A DNA stretch of 64,000 nucleotides from the NCBI GenBank assembly GCA_030710605.1, contig CP092872.1:95373794-95437793 (forward strand). The letters are read 5' to 3'. The translations under genes were made by a program, and so were the position numbers. Numbering within the stretch: position 1 is the stretch's first letter; the number at the start of each line of letters is the position of its first letter. Under the pieces are notes generated by a model, which saw nothing but the letters and a program-made list of their open reading frames with translations, searched no databases and was not told the DNA's origin. The stretch is from Cordylochernes scorpioides (lineage: Eukaryota > Arthropoda > Arachnida > Pseudoscorpiones > Chernetidae). Positions 8,948-19,360 of the stretch are shown here, in pieces.

Positions 8948-11900
8948 TTATAAATTAAGTTTCTGTGGTAGCTTGACCACGCGTCCACATCGAGTTCGCT
9001 TAGCCTCACTATGCGCTTCTTCAATTGTAGTATCTCCTTTGGATCGAAGAATTGGATCCCCACTTGAAACTTCCAGGGGGTAGAGCTTTTGCACAGGGCG
9101 TATAAGGGTTCCCAGTTTTGTGCGAACTTTAGCAAACCGAGAATGTCCATCTCTTCCTGGAAACAGTTCCACTATTCTTGCCATAGGCCAGTGGAGTCTC
9201 CTCTTGTCTTCCACCTTCACTATAACCACATCACCCACACTCAGTTTCGGAGTCCTCTCATTGGCCTTCTGGACAAGCTGGCCCAGATATTCACTCCGAA
9301 AGCGACTTCTGATAGCTTCTCGCAGCCTTTGGCAATGCCGATATCTATCTTGAAATTTCTTTGAGTCCAACTTATCAAGATCTGGAACTCCCACATATTT
9401 TGAATCATGTAGAAACATGGAGGGTGATAAAGGAATCAAACTGTCAAAGTCCTCATGAATGTATGTCAGCGGACGACTGTTGATTGTAGCTTCTGCATCA
9501 CATAGGATAGTGGACATCTCTTCATAGTACACTGAAGAATGGCCCAAAATTCGAACAAGGAGATCCTTGATGGAACGAATAAGATGCTCCCACCAACCTC
9601 CCCACCATGCAGCAGTAGGAGGTATGAACTTCCAACTTATCTTGTGAAGATTTTGGTCTAACACTATCTTCTTCCAGTTTAAAGCCTTGAGAGCATTGTT
9701 AGCGCCCACAAAATTAGTACCATTATCAGAATAAATGACTGTTGGTCGCCCTCTCCGGGCTATAAATCTTCTCAGAGCTTGTATGAAAGCTTCAGTACTT
9801 AATGAGGTTACAAGTTCCAGGTGTATAGCTCTGAAGACGGCACAGGTAAATAGAACAATCCATGCCTTGGTCTTGTTCTTGAGGTAAAGTGGACCAGCAA
9901 GGTCTACTCCCAGAATTTCAATGGCTGTGGCATCTCTCACTCTATCAAGGGGTACGTGTATCGGAGTAGTTTTCACAGGTTTTGATGAAAATCTTTTACA
10001 CTTGGCACACTGAGAGACGACACTTCGTATGCTGCGCCGGGAATTTAAGATCCAATAATTTTCTCTGAGTTTGGCAGAAAGGATCTGAACTCCTGCATGA
10101 CAATGTCTCAGATGGAATTCTCTTATCAGGCATGTGACAAAATGATGTTTTGTTGGAAGCAAAATTGGGCAACGAAATGAATATTCATCATCCCTTTCAA
10201 TAAGCTTGGATTTTTTATGGATCAATCCAAAATCATCTCTGAATTTCATCAACCCGTTGATCGAATCTCGTCGGCTAGAAAAAACTTGCTGTTGCACAGT
10301 TTTCCAAATTTCCTTTTCAGCATCTTCTAATTCTGAAAGCTGTAGACTATGCATACCTGATGGGGACAATTTTTGTGTATTTCGTATGAACCTCCGGATC
10401 CACGCATTTATTCTGACAATCTTTGTAAAATTTGAAAATCTTTCAAACCATGGCATTACTTCAGTTCTGACATGTGTAGTCACCAATACTTGTCTATCTA
10501 TTTCTAAATTGACCAAAGTTCTGTCTGAGTGGAATAATTGCTTTAGCCAGTGATCTTGAGGCTGCTTGAGCCATTCAGGTCCCTCCCACCATCTGGTGCG
10601 TTTAAGCTGTAGTACACTACAACCTCTTGAAGGAAGCTCTGCAGGGTTGAGGCCCCCTGGTACATAAAACCATTTGTTCGGACCTAAAGTGTTGCATATC
10701 TCTTTGACTCTGTTGTTTACAAAGGTGCCCCACTGCCTGTTCGTCTTGATCCATGAAAGGGCTGTAGTAGAGTCTGTCCAGTAATACACCGGTTCTGCAG
10801 CCAAATTCAAAGACTCAGTTATGTACCTGCTGAGTCTAACTCCCAACATACAAGCAAGAAGTTCCATCCTAGGGATAGTAGTTTTCTTAAGTGGACCTAG
10901 CCGGGATTTGGCCATCAAAAGTTGTACTGACACTCCTTTGTTCTCAGGACAACGTAGAAAAGCTGCTGCTGCATATGCACTTTGGCTGGCATCACAAAAT
11001 ATGTGAATGGACCAATGGGCTCTAATCCCATGGCCCACTCTACGTGGAATTTTTATGTCGGCAAGAGTGTCCAACTCACTGTACCACTTCATAAAATTTA
11101 CTTGAATGGTTGATGGTAAAGGTTCATCCCAATCAGTTTTGACTGCCCAGGCTTGTTGAATAAGTAGTTTAGCAGGTAATAAGACAGGAGCCAAGAATCC
11201 AATTGGGTCAAGGATCTGTTGGGTATGAGACAAGAGGTCTCTCTTGGAAAGTGAGTTTATTATAACTCCGAACTTAGTGGTCACATTAAGAGTATCTTCT
11301 AAAAGATTCCATTTCATGCCCAGAACTGAAGCCTCTTCACTCCTTTCTATATCAACACTAGGAGGTAATCTAGAATAGACTTCCTTGACTCGGTGTATAG
11401 GTCTGAATTGCCACATTCTGAGATCCATCTTGGCTTTTGCAAATATCTCAGTAGATTTCTCCACCAGATCAACTAATTCTGCCTCGGTATCCACTGAAGT
11501 GACACAATTATCAATATACATTCCATCAACTTCTGAGGAAGAGCTCCAAATTCAGATGAGACTCCCTTAAGAGGATGCAGGATGACTGCTCCAAGCAAAT
11601 AGGGGCTACAGGTCACACCAAAGACAACTCGCTTGTGACGGAAAACCTGAATATGATGATTATTTTTCCACCATAAGAATCTAAGATAGTCTCTATCTTC
11701 TTCTTTCACTTCAATTTGCAAAAAGGCTTTTATAATGTCAGCAATAACTCCAATAGCCTTTTCTCTAAACTTCAGTAGGATAGCTGGGATCTGTTCAATA
11801 ACATTTGGGCCACTTGCCAAGCAATCGTTCAATGAAAGATTCCCCTTGTCCTTACATGATGCGTCAAACACAGGTCTTATCTTGGTGGTGTTGCTATTGG

Positions 11901-14265
11901 CTTTAACCACTGGGTGATGAGGGAGATAATGACAATTCTTGTTCAAATCTTCTGGAGACACCTTTTCAATAACACCTTCAGCTAGCCATTCTTGGAACAC
12001 CCTATCATATTCGCTGAAGATACATTTAGCTCTCAATTTACGGTTGTGTTGAAAAGTCTTCTCTCTGCAATATGACGATTGGATGGAATTCCTTCTTGGT
12101 TCCCCAGCCAAGGTAATCCTACACAAAAGCGTCCATCTTCCAGCTGATGAACAGTATTTAAGAAGTGCTGGTGTACTATTTTATCTTCTTCTAGCTTGGT
12201 AAGATTTTCCCTGGGATCTTTTATGCCAATCGTTTCTAAATCCCACAAATAATCAACTGACAATTAAACTGGCGAAACCGCTGGGAGGGTTCACCACTGA
12301 TGAGCCAGGCCCTCCCTTCAATTTTTTCATCGCAGTAAGGACAGTAGAAATTGTTTTATTTTAAAAAGAATTTTACGCCTCTAAAATAGTTTTATAATAT
12401 TTATACTGTGCATGCTGATGACCACCAGTGATGAGTAATCAGTCTGCTCATCTTTCTTCGGCGAAGGGCCACAAATTGTCCATCCAAGATGTGTTTCTAT
12501 AGCTGTTAGTCCATTTTCCAGCTGCTTCACACGTCCCGACAAAAGGCTTCCATAAATATCACTGCCGATCAAAAGTTCTATCTTGGGGCTATCTCTCCCA
12601 AGATCAGACAGCCAAATTCTAGATCCTTTTAGTTCATTCAACCATGCTCCTTTAGGCGTCCTTGTCTTGACCCAAGAATTCAAATTCTCTCAGAGTGTCC
12701 AATTCTGATAGGTTGCTGCATAATGCGACCGTATATACCTTATGGCATTTTGTTTCTGTTTGTGTACCACCAAACAATGAATGAGCAATATTTACATTGC
12801 TGATGGGCTTCAATTTTACTTCTAGTGCAGTGGATTCCAAAATATAGGACTTCTGAGAACAAGGGTCCAAGAGTGCTCGCACTCTTCTATGGCCATTATT
12901 TCCTATAATATTGACCATCAAGGTCATTAATGTTACATCTCTTGTACACTGCTGATTGGCTAAAGCACTCTGCACTACTTCAGAGACATGCGTCTTTTCC
13001 TTTCGGTTGCAGGGCAAGTCAGGACAAAGAAGAACGTAGTGTCCTTTGGCACAAATATTACATTGAACTGTCCTCTTGCAAGCCTTTGCAAGATGTCCAG
13101 GTTTAAGGCATTTCAGACAACACCTCTTTTCATAGATCTTTGCTCTTTTATCCTTGAATGGCATAGATTGAGCAGTGATGCAGCCTTTACTTTGGTGATT
13201 ATTTTCACAGAACAAACATCCCATCTCCTTGGCAGAAAATAAACCTGCAGCGGTAGGCATATTTGAATTCTGCTTAAACTTATTTCTAAGTTTCTCTTTT
13301 GGGGAAGACCCTTCAAATCCTCTCCTGGCTAGAAGTCTTCTTTATTCCCCTTCCACTTCTCTTCTAAGAAAGTCCAAAAGATTGTTAAGGCGAGAGCTGG
13401 AGTTAGAATTAGTTTTTTGATGCATCACAATTATTCAGCGGTGATCTCTGCCAAGCAACCAGCACATCTTCTGGCAAACAAGACTCTATCATAGGGAAAA
13501 GCCATGCTGTGTTTTCCTTGGTGTCAACACCCAAAGATTCCAGAGATCTTAGTTGTGTTTCAAGTTTGTCATATAATTTAGCCACTGACCGCCTTTCATC
13601 TGGTGGAGTCTTGACATTTGCCATCATTAATTTAAGCAGTTCCCTTACATATATTCCACAAGAAAATCTTTCTGTCCATACCTTTGTTTCAAGGCTTGGA
13701 CCGCTTTGGCATAGTTTTCTGCTGTTTGGGGATAGCTTTCTATGAGCTCTCTGGCTCTAGTGTTTGATTTCATAGACTGCACCAGATAATGAAACTTGTC
13801 TGCATCATGCAGCTCAGTATCCTCATGAATCTTTTCAAATTGTGCCCAAAATGGAAGCCAATTAATTAATTCTCCATCAAATTTTCTTATTTCGATCTTA
13901 GGAAGTTTATAACTTTTGGCCATTAATGACCCATTTGAGCTTCCCAGGGATTTAATATCACTTTTGTTATCAGAATCAATTAATTCTCTTACCTTTCTTT
14001 CCAGGGTGATGAAGGTATCCGAATAATGTTCTGCTTCCTCAATTTCACAATTTAAAGTGTCTTCTTCTGCATCAGCCACCATCATATGGTTCAACATCTT
14101 CTGGTCAAGATCCTTTAATTTGAAATCGATGTCTTTTAATTTGCTAAATTTGTCCCTGATCACACCTAGATCAGCATTAGTTTTACTTATTTCGGAATCC
14201 AAAACATTTACTACCTTAGTAAATCGCGTTCTGGTTACTGAGCGCAACTTCTTGTCACGTTCCAT
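8948..14265 (-). pseudogene. BEL1 gag-pol polyprotein, frameshifted
   Basis: Start ATG at 14265 (MERDKKLRSVTRTRF). Gag with a DUF1759-like segment (14265-13409), three CCHC-type knuckles (CLFCENNHQSKGC, CLKCLKPGHLAKAC, CNICAKGHYVLLC; 13225-13010), an aspartic protease region where the usual DSGS reads DPCS, RT (12126-11400) with motif FGVTCSP and active site YIDN, RNase H (FCDAS, WTDSTTA), an HHCC zinc-binding and DDE integrase (GVDLAGP, SDNGTNF, WWEHLIRS), and a C-terminal DUF5641-like domain (SVGDVVIV). The frame is broken near 13640, 13320 (stop), 12680, 12265-12400 (insertion) and 11520. The 8948-11521 part (RNase H to end) is still open for 857 codons. Non-functional as a whole; integrase core looks intact. 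Confidence 0.85.
12265..12397. mobile_element. Repeat insertion inside BEL1 pol
   Basis: The pol frame stops at ~12400 and resumes at ~12263. The intervening ~133 bp contain GGGAGGGTTCACCACTGATG as in the LINE 5' pieces at 27000-27060, 58930 and 61625, followed by TTTCATCGCAGTAAGGACAG and one arm of the MITE at 3966-4127 (TTTTACGCCTCTAAAATAGT). It is later than BEL1 itself. Confidence 0.65.
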
Positions 14266-14285
14266 CCTGGCAGGCTCGCCACTTT

Positions 14286-14594
14286 TGTTAATTAATAACA
14301 AAAATAAATAGAATTTACTAAAAGGCCTTTATTTATTGCTTTTAATTATAATTAAATTTTAAACATATTAAAGATAATATTATTTATTTACACATATAAC
14401 TATATGTAAATTAAAGAACAAAAGAAAAAGAAACCAAAAAAACGTAAACATTGGCGACCGCCATTCTTCTTTGTCTGCCAGCAACTGTTCTATAGTCGAT
14501 CCTGCGCAGGCGCACACCACGCCCGCCACCACCGCGTGCTGCTCGATGGGGTCGTGTTTTCGAGCCGCTTGCCCACTAAAGTGGATATTTAACA
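14286..14594 (-). repeat. BEL1 5' LTR
   Basis: 309 bp, partner of 8558-8866; differs at four positions I can see (for example AAAAGGCC versus AAAACGCC). Followed on the minus strand by the primer-binding region and gag. Confidence 0.85.
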
Positions 14595-14597
14595 TAT

Positions 14598-15640
14598 TCT
14601 AAGATTGGTCTGATAAGGGCCAGATATGACTATATATAATGACTATATTCAAATTAAAATGATAATAAATATTAACTAGAACAGTAGCTCGTCACACATT
14701 TGGTAGAGGTATATCTAAATCAAAATGCTAACGTGAGTAATATTTTCATCAACATGAAAAATCTATTTAAAAATAGTTATGAAAATAGCTGTAGTGTTAA
14801 GCTAGGAAGAAGTTTGAAGCAGAAATATAGGAAAATTTAAATGCCATAATAAAGAGTGGTTAACTTGAGAAATCTTCAAAACCTTATATCTAACGGATAT
14901 AAAAATATCTGAAATAGATCAAATTCAAATTTCAAAAAGTGTGTCAATTAAATTGAAAAATATCGATTAAAAATAAATATCGTAAAGATAGAGGCTGCCT
15001 GGCCGGCATTCATAGTTATTCAAATTAAAGATACTTCGGCCAGTAAATCTTTTAATTATCTTTATTATTATTATTATAAAAAGAATTACTGGCCGAAGTA
15101 TTTTTAATTTGAAGAAAAATGAACATGTTGTTATTAAAATGTGAAAGAATGTTATAAAGGTAAATTGTTGTTATTAAATTGTAAAATTATGTCTAAAAAT
15201 GCAAAACTTATATATCATTATATATTTAATNNNNNNNNNNNNNNNNNNNNNNNNNNNNNNNNNNNNNNNNNNNNNNNNNNNNNNNNNNNNNNNNNNNNNN
15301 NNNNNNNNNNNNNNNNNNNNNNNNNNNNNNAATTTTAGCATAAGAAGAATGTCAAGATTCTAACAGAGTAATGTTTTTTGAGCGCTCATTTAAAAACGAC
15401 TTTCAATTTTAAAGTTGTTGTTTAGGTTTTGTTACTTCTGATAGGTTATAATACAATAAACTTTAAACTTTTTGAAATATAACAAGGTAATTTTTCACCT
15501 TAATATTCCAAAACTATTTTATTTAGATAATTTGCAGTCTAAAATGTATGCACCCAGAATTTTGTCGGTTTCATTTATAGTAAATTAAACATAAACATAA
15601 AATTTTTTGGTAAAACAAACGAAAAATTTATATATCTCTA
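14598..15640. repeat. Dispersed repeat R, copy 2 (contains the gap)
   Basis: Begins as copy 1 does and continues past the point where copy 1 is cut by BEL1 (GGCCGAAGTATTTTTAATTT...). The part after the gap, from AATTTTAGCATAAGAAGAAT, matches 56030-56330 in copy 3. No coding. A Helitron 5' end follows directly. Confidence 0.7.
15231..15330. other. Assembly gap (100 N)
   Basis: Exactly 100 undetermined bases, a conventional placeholder length; true size unknown. Copy 3 of repeat R (near 56020) suggests only a short stretch is missing. Confidence 0.99.
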
Positions 15641-16163
15641 TATATATAAAAATTAATGTTTGTATGTATGTATGTATGTATGTATGTATGTATGTATGTC
15701 TGTCTGTATGTCCGGTATACAAATTCGCAGTAGTTCACTAATTCAAACCAAAATTTCCATACATAGGTAAAAAAAATACGGGGAAGACGATAGGCTATTT
15801 TAAAAAATATATAAATCAATTATTATTAAAACTATATATTTTTATTCAGAAAATGATGATGACGATATTGCTGTATCATTTTTGATTATCGGGAAAAATT
15901 CCAAAAAGCAGAGACCACGGGTGAAACCAGTTCATTATTTTGTACGCAGGAACAAAATTCTAACAGAAAAACAATCATTCGAGCAGAAAACAAAAGCTAG
16001 ATCATCTTTCTATAAAAATATCGCTTCTCAGACACAAAGTTTGGAGCGGGACGTTTCACAAGAGTGACATCCACGGCGCCAATTTATAATTGTAACGAAT
16101 AGTATTTGAATAAAAACATTTAATTGGGTAAAACCCGGGCGTTGCCCGGGTCATTCGGCTAGT
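15637..16163 (+). mobile_element. Non-autonomous Helitron with exon-like insert
   Basis: 5' end TCTATATATATAAAAATTAA then an ATGT microsatellite (15658-15700); 3' end with hairpin AACCCGGGCGTTGCCCGGGT and terminal CTAG at 16159-16162 followed by T. The same 3' end occurs at 54280-54310 and 54590-54620. No Rep/helicase. Helitrons insert between A and T and end in a hairpin plus CTRR, which fits. Internally it carries an open stretch described in the next entry. Confidence 0.65.
15850..16067 (+). CDS. Exon-like ORF carried in a Helitron
   Basis: An open frame of about 72 codons follows a splice-acceptor-like TTTTTATTCAG (ending 15849) and ends at TGA 16065-16067. It encodes an acidic start (ENDDDDIAVSFLIIGK), a basic middle (NSKKQRPRVKPVHYFVRR) and a Ser/Gln-rich end. 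No ATG fits; it looks like a last exon. Just after the stop, GACATCCACGGCGCCAATTT is common to the other Helitrons here, so the exon-like part is the piece unique to this copy. I do not recognise the protein. Capture of a host terminal exon is inferred. Confidence 0.4.
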
Positions 16164-16640
16164 ATATATATATTATAAATTTATTTCGGAATTTCTTTGT
16201 TTAATACTAAAAAAAATTTTGGAAAAAATTACACTCTGGGGTGCTTCAATGCTTACTTATTTGCTTTCATTATCTTCCAACCGAGAAAACACATGGTGAT
16301 TTTATTCCGCGCTAGGCCTACTCGCGGCAGACGAAACAAATTCTATTTATATTGTCGCGGAGATAAATAAAGCAAGGGCAAGTTTGGGGATAATTAATTT
16401 ATTATAAGGGGTATTTATAGGGAGATGGATAAAGTACAACTTACCCCAAGTTAAAGTTAATCCTAATGAGGGACGTCAGCTCCCCCCGCCGGCCAGATTC
16501 CCCAGAACCCCTCACACCCGGTGACCAGCGATGATTGACAGACGTCCCATGGGGCCTCTCGTGATTGGAGCCGCTGAGCTTCTTGACAATACAAAGCATA
16601 CAAACTTTTTTTTCCCCCCTAGCACATGTCATACAGACCT
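16164..16640. other. No gene identified
   Basis: AT-rich then GC-rich (CTCCCCCCGCCGGCCAGATT near 16481). Could include part of an LTR, but no second copy is present to test it. Confidence 0.4.
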
Positions 16641-16644
16641 AGAT

Positions 16645-16880
16645 ATTAATGGTGGATAGTAGTTAGCAACCGATTTTAGTGCAGTTACATGTCTTAACAT
16701 GTAGAAAGCAGTTTTACACTTAGTGTTTCAGAGCTCTGTTTGGTTGCTTGTAATCACTGGTGAAGTTGGACTTTAGTATGAATCGGAGGCCAAAGAAGCA
16801 ATTTTTTTTTTCTTCAGAAACACAGGATTTGATTCTTGGTTGTTACTGTTGAAAATCGATGGTTTTTACTACTTCTCCAT
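16645..16880 (-). repeat. Degenerate tRNA-derived SINE
   Basis: Minus-strand relative of the SINE at 17303-17625: shared words include the CAAACAGAGCTCTG region, ACATGTTAAGACATG and a tRNA-like head near 16820-16860. Much diverged. Confidence 0.5.
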
Positions 16881-17080
16881 GACTTTCCAGAATGGTTGCA
16901 GGGTTTGCCCACTATGTACTAAGTGGCAGCCTGCAACCCCAAAACACATTATTGACTGTATTAACTCATCCATTGATCAGCTCTACTCTTCCCTGGCAAA
17001 CACACATCAAAAGTCTCAAGCTTTACAAGCTTGATACCTTAATATGATTGAGTGGAGATAAGAAAGAAGAAGGCTATTTC
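16881..17080 (+). repeat. Non-LTR retrotransposon 3' end
   Basis: Encodes NGCRVCPLCTKWQPATPKHI then IDCINSSIDQLYSS, a stop, and TATGATTGAGTGGAGATAAG. The CPLC...H...C spacing is the terminal Cys/His motif of the ORF2. Confidence 0.65.
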
Positions 17081-17237
17081 TCCATCAACTCACCCTCCTC
17101 TTAATGTAATTTAACCTAACCTGTTTTGATATACTCTGCCAAGATTTCAGTCTGCAGGAATCTCACCTACCAAGACCTTATCCCTGTTAGCAATCTGTTC
17201 TAGAACAGCAGAGCCTGTCACAGTTTTGCCATCTCAA

Positions 17238-17300
17238 AGTAATAAGACCAAATAAATTGTGTGATATTCCGGTAATAATGCTGTTACTTTCACACTATTT
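17238..17300. repeat. Degenerate compact hammerhead-family palindrome
   Basis: AAGTAATAAGACCAAATAAA then TGTGTGATATTCCGGTAATA and CTGTTACTTTCACACTATTT; reduced and mutated relative of 4191-4320. The SINE at 17303 abuts it. Confidence 0.5.
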
Positions 17301-17302
17301 GG

Positions 17303-17625
17303 ATTGGATTGGGGTCGCTGGAAGGATGGTTTAAACCATTGGTTTTATGACCGCTATGACCTGGGTTTGATTCCCGCATTGGGCACTTTTTTTTCTGATA
17401 AAAAAAAAATGCTCCAATTGCCCCTGATTCTTTCAAAAGTCCAACCCTACCAGCGAGTGCAAGTAACCAAACAGGGCTCTGGCACATTTGTAAGTGCAAA
17501 GTTGAACTGCTTTTCACATGTGTAGACATGTGGTGCATTTACAGTAAAAGCAGTTGCCTACTTCTACCCACCATGATTATAATGACCTGTACCACGTGTA
17601 CTAGGGATAAGCAAAAAAAAAAAAA
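17303..17625 (+). repeat. tRNA-derived SINE
   Basis: Head GGGGTCGCTGGAAGGATGGT, then CCTGGGTTTGATTCCCGCAT (B-box GGTTTGATTCC, the RNA polymerase III promoter element), a T-rich linker, and a ~220-bp body with CAAACAGGGCTCTGGCACAT and CACATGTGTAGACATGTGG, ending ACTAGGGATAAGC plus poly-A. Copies: 59345-59660 (-) and 62030-62320 (+). Confidence 0.65.
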
Positions 17626-17773
17626 ACTATTTGTATTTAGTCTCATTGCGTTGTGTTTCTAATCTATAATTCAAATTGTGTCTTATCTAAGTTTTGCCAT
17701 GATAAAGATAAATGAATATTATAAAATAAATGAAGCTTCCAGGGTTAAGTTTCTTGTGCAACTTTTTATTTTT

Positions 17774-17803
17774 AAGATTTCGGACTTGTCAGTCCTTCAA
17801 CAG
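17774..17803 (-). ncRNA. Penelope-type hammerhead-like motif (degenerate)
   Basis: Minus strand: CTGTTGA, A, GGAC-TGACAA-GTCC hairpin, GAAA, TCTT. It has the layout of the pseudo-LTR motif at 28651-28689, with U in place of conserved A6 and a poor helix III. Likely the end of a degraded Penelope-like element. Confidence 0.4.
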
Positions 17804-18547
17804 GAGTATCATGTTAACAACTTAATAATAAATACAATTTTTATATACACATTATCACGGAGCAAGCTAAATAAACGTTTAGTTTATTTTTGCTCCACTA
17901 AATGGCGCTCTGCCATCTAAAAAGCACATGTGCTCATAGTCAGGAAATGCCTTTTTTATTTTTAATATACATTATTATATACATATTTTAAATATTTATT
18001 GAGAGAAAAATATATTATTTCTGTTTGTAAATGTTTAGGAAACTGACAATTCTATCAACTATATGTACCCGACTTCACTCAGTCTTTTACCTGAGTGAAA
18101 GTTTGTCAAACCAACATTTGATGAAAACAATATTTTTTGAGCAAACATCTACTCCCTCTACTGAATGTATTCCTGTCAAGATAAACTGATGTTACTCCAC
18201 CAAAACTACAGAATAAACCAATGGAAAATTTTACACCTAGGTAGCTGAATATATAGTTTACCATACACACACACACAAAAGCCTTTATTAAGACACACTG
18301 GTCTTATATAGGATTCTCCCCGGGATTACAAGAGAGATAGGCCTGTGAAAGTGGGGAATATACAGAAGAAGAAAAAGAAAGATTATGTAAGTATGATATA
18401 TACATACACATACATATATACAACATAACAACAAAAGCCCCCATTAAGACCCAAAGTCTTACAAAAGACTCGACTGCAGGATCCAAGAAGCAAAGTAAGA
18501 AAGAGATAAAGAAGTGAACAACAACAAAAAAAAAAATTATAGATTAC

Positions 18548-19324
18548 TGTTAAAACTATTTTACAGATCCTTTACCTTTTGTACATAGAATGAAGGTCTT
18601 AGGTGAAGGGAGACAACGAGCAAGACATCTATATCTATAGATAGCCCCAGCTGGGACCGACCGAGGGCAAAGGTCGGCGTGGCCGGAGACGACAGAGCGT
18701 CATGTTACATTCTTTTTTTGGTCAGTTGGCAGGATTCCCTTGTTAGAAGCGGAGGGGAAAGTTGAGTTCCCTTGCCAGACGGAGAGACGTCTAAAAGCTA
18801 TCCTGCAAGCAGCGTCTTGTGGAAGGAAAGACGTCAAGCTATCCTGCAAGCAGCGTCTTGTGGACGGAGAGAACGCATTGGAGTATCCCTCAAGCAGCAA
18901 CTTGAGAGCGGAAAAGACACTTAGACAACCAACGAGTCGCGACAATTGGACATCGCACAAGACAAGCCAAGCCTGCGACGGTGCTGCCACGAGGTACTGT
19001 GTAAACAAACGCTCGACACCCCCCCGCCATTTATTTTTGTCTTCCTTCCCTGAGATTAGTTAATTTTTTTATTTTCTTTTTTGCTTAACCTTGTTTATTT
19101 TTTTATACATAATTCCATAGATATAAGTATAATTTAGCTTAACCTTTTTTCTTGTTTTTCTACCCTTAATTCTTTATATAAGTATAATAGTTTTTATCCC
19201 TTTTGTTTTTAATCTTTAAAATAAAATCCTTTTTGTTATACTGTGTTTCTGTGCATTTATTTCCCCCATTGTTTTTCCTTTCAATCGATCACCCTTTATT
19301 TTTTTTTTTAAACGAACACGAACA
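18548..19324 (+). repeat. BEL2 5' LTR
   Basis: 777 bp. Contains an internal near-repeat (CTATCCTGCAAGCAGCGTCT occurs twice, at ~18799 and ~18839). T-rich 3' part and AATAAAAT near 19221. Confidence 0.85.
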
Positions 19325-19360
19325 TTTTGGTGAGCCGGACGTGATCGATTTTAAGGAAAT

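Larger units (their letters stand above)
8558..14594 (-). mobile_element. BEL/Pao LTR retrotransposon (BEL1), decayed
   Basis: Two 309-bp LTRs (8558-8866 and 14286-14594), on the minus strand beginning TGTTAAATATCC and ending GTTATTAATTAACA, enclose gag-pol on the minus strand. By eye the LTRs differ at four positions. TATT flanks both sides (8554-8557, 14595-14598), compatible with a target duplication, although the two outer flanks come from different ends of repeat R. A primer-binding region follows the 5' LTR (minus strand AAAGTGGCGAGCCTGCCAGG) and a purine-rich tract GGTGGGAG precedes the 3' LTR. Confidence 0.85.

Noticed and set aside
10206-10553. 115-codon plus-strand frame in BEL1
   Set aside because: Antisense to the BEL1 integrase region; no family features.
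12275-12310. CTGATGAG near GGCGAAACC in the LINE 5' hairpin, as a hammerhead ribozyme
   Set aside because: Only 19 bases lie between GAAA and CTGATGA, not enough for both helix III and helix I in any permutation. The words also vary between copies (GCAAAAC at 27000).
15658-15700. ATGT repeat as a CRISPR-like or regulatory array
   Set aside because: It is a plain tetranucleotide microsatellite inside a Helitron 5' region.
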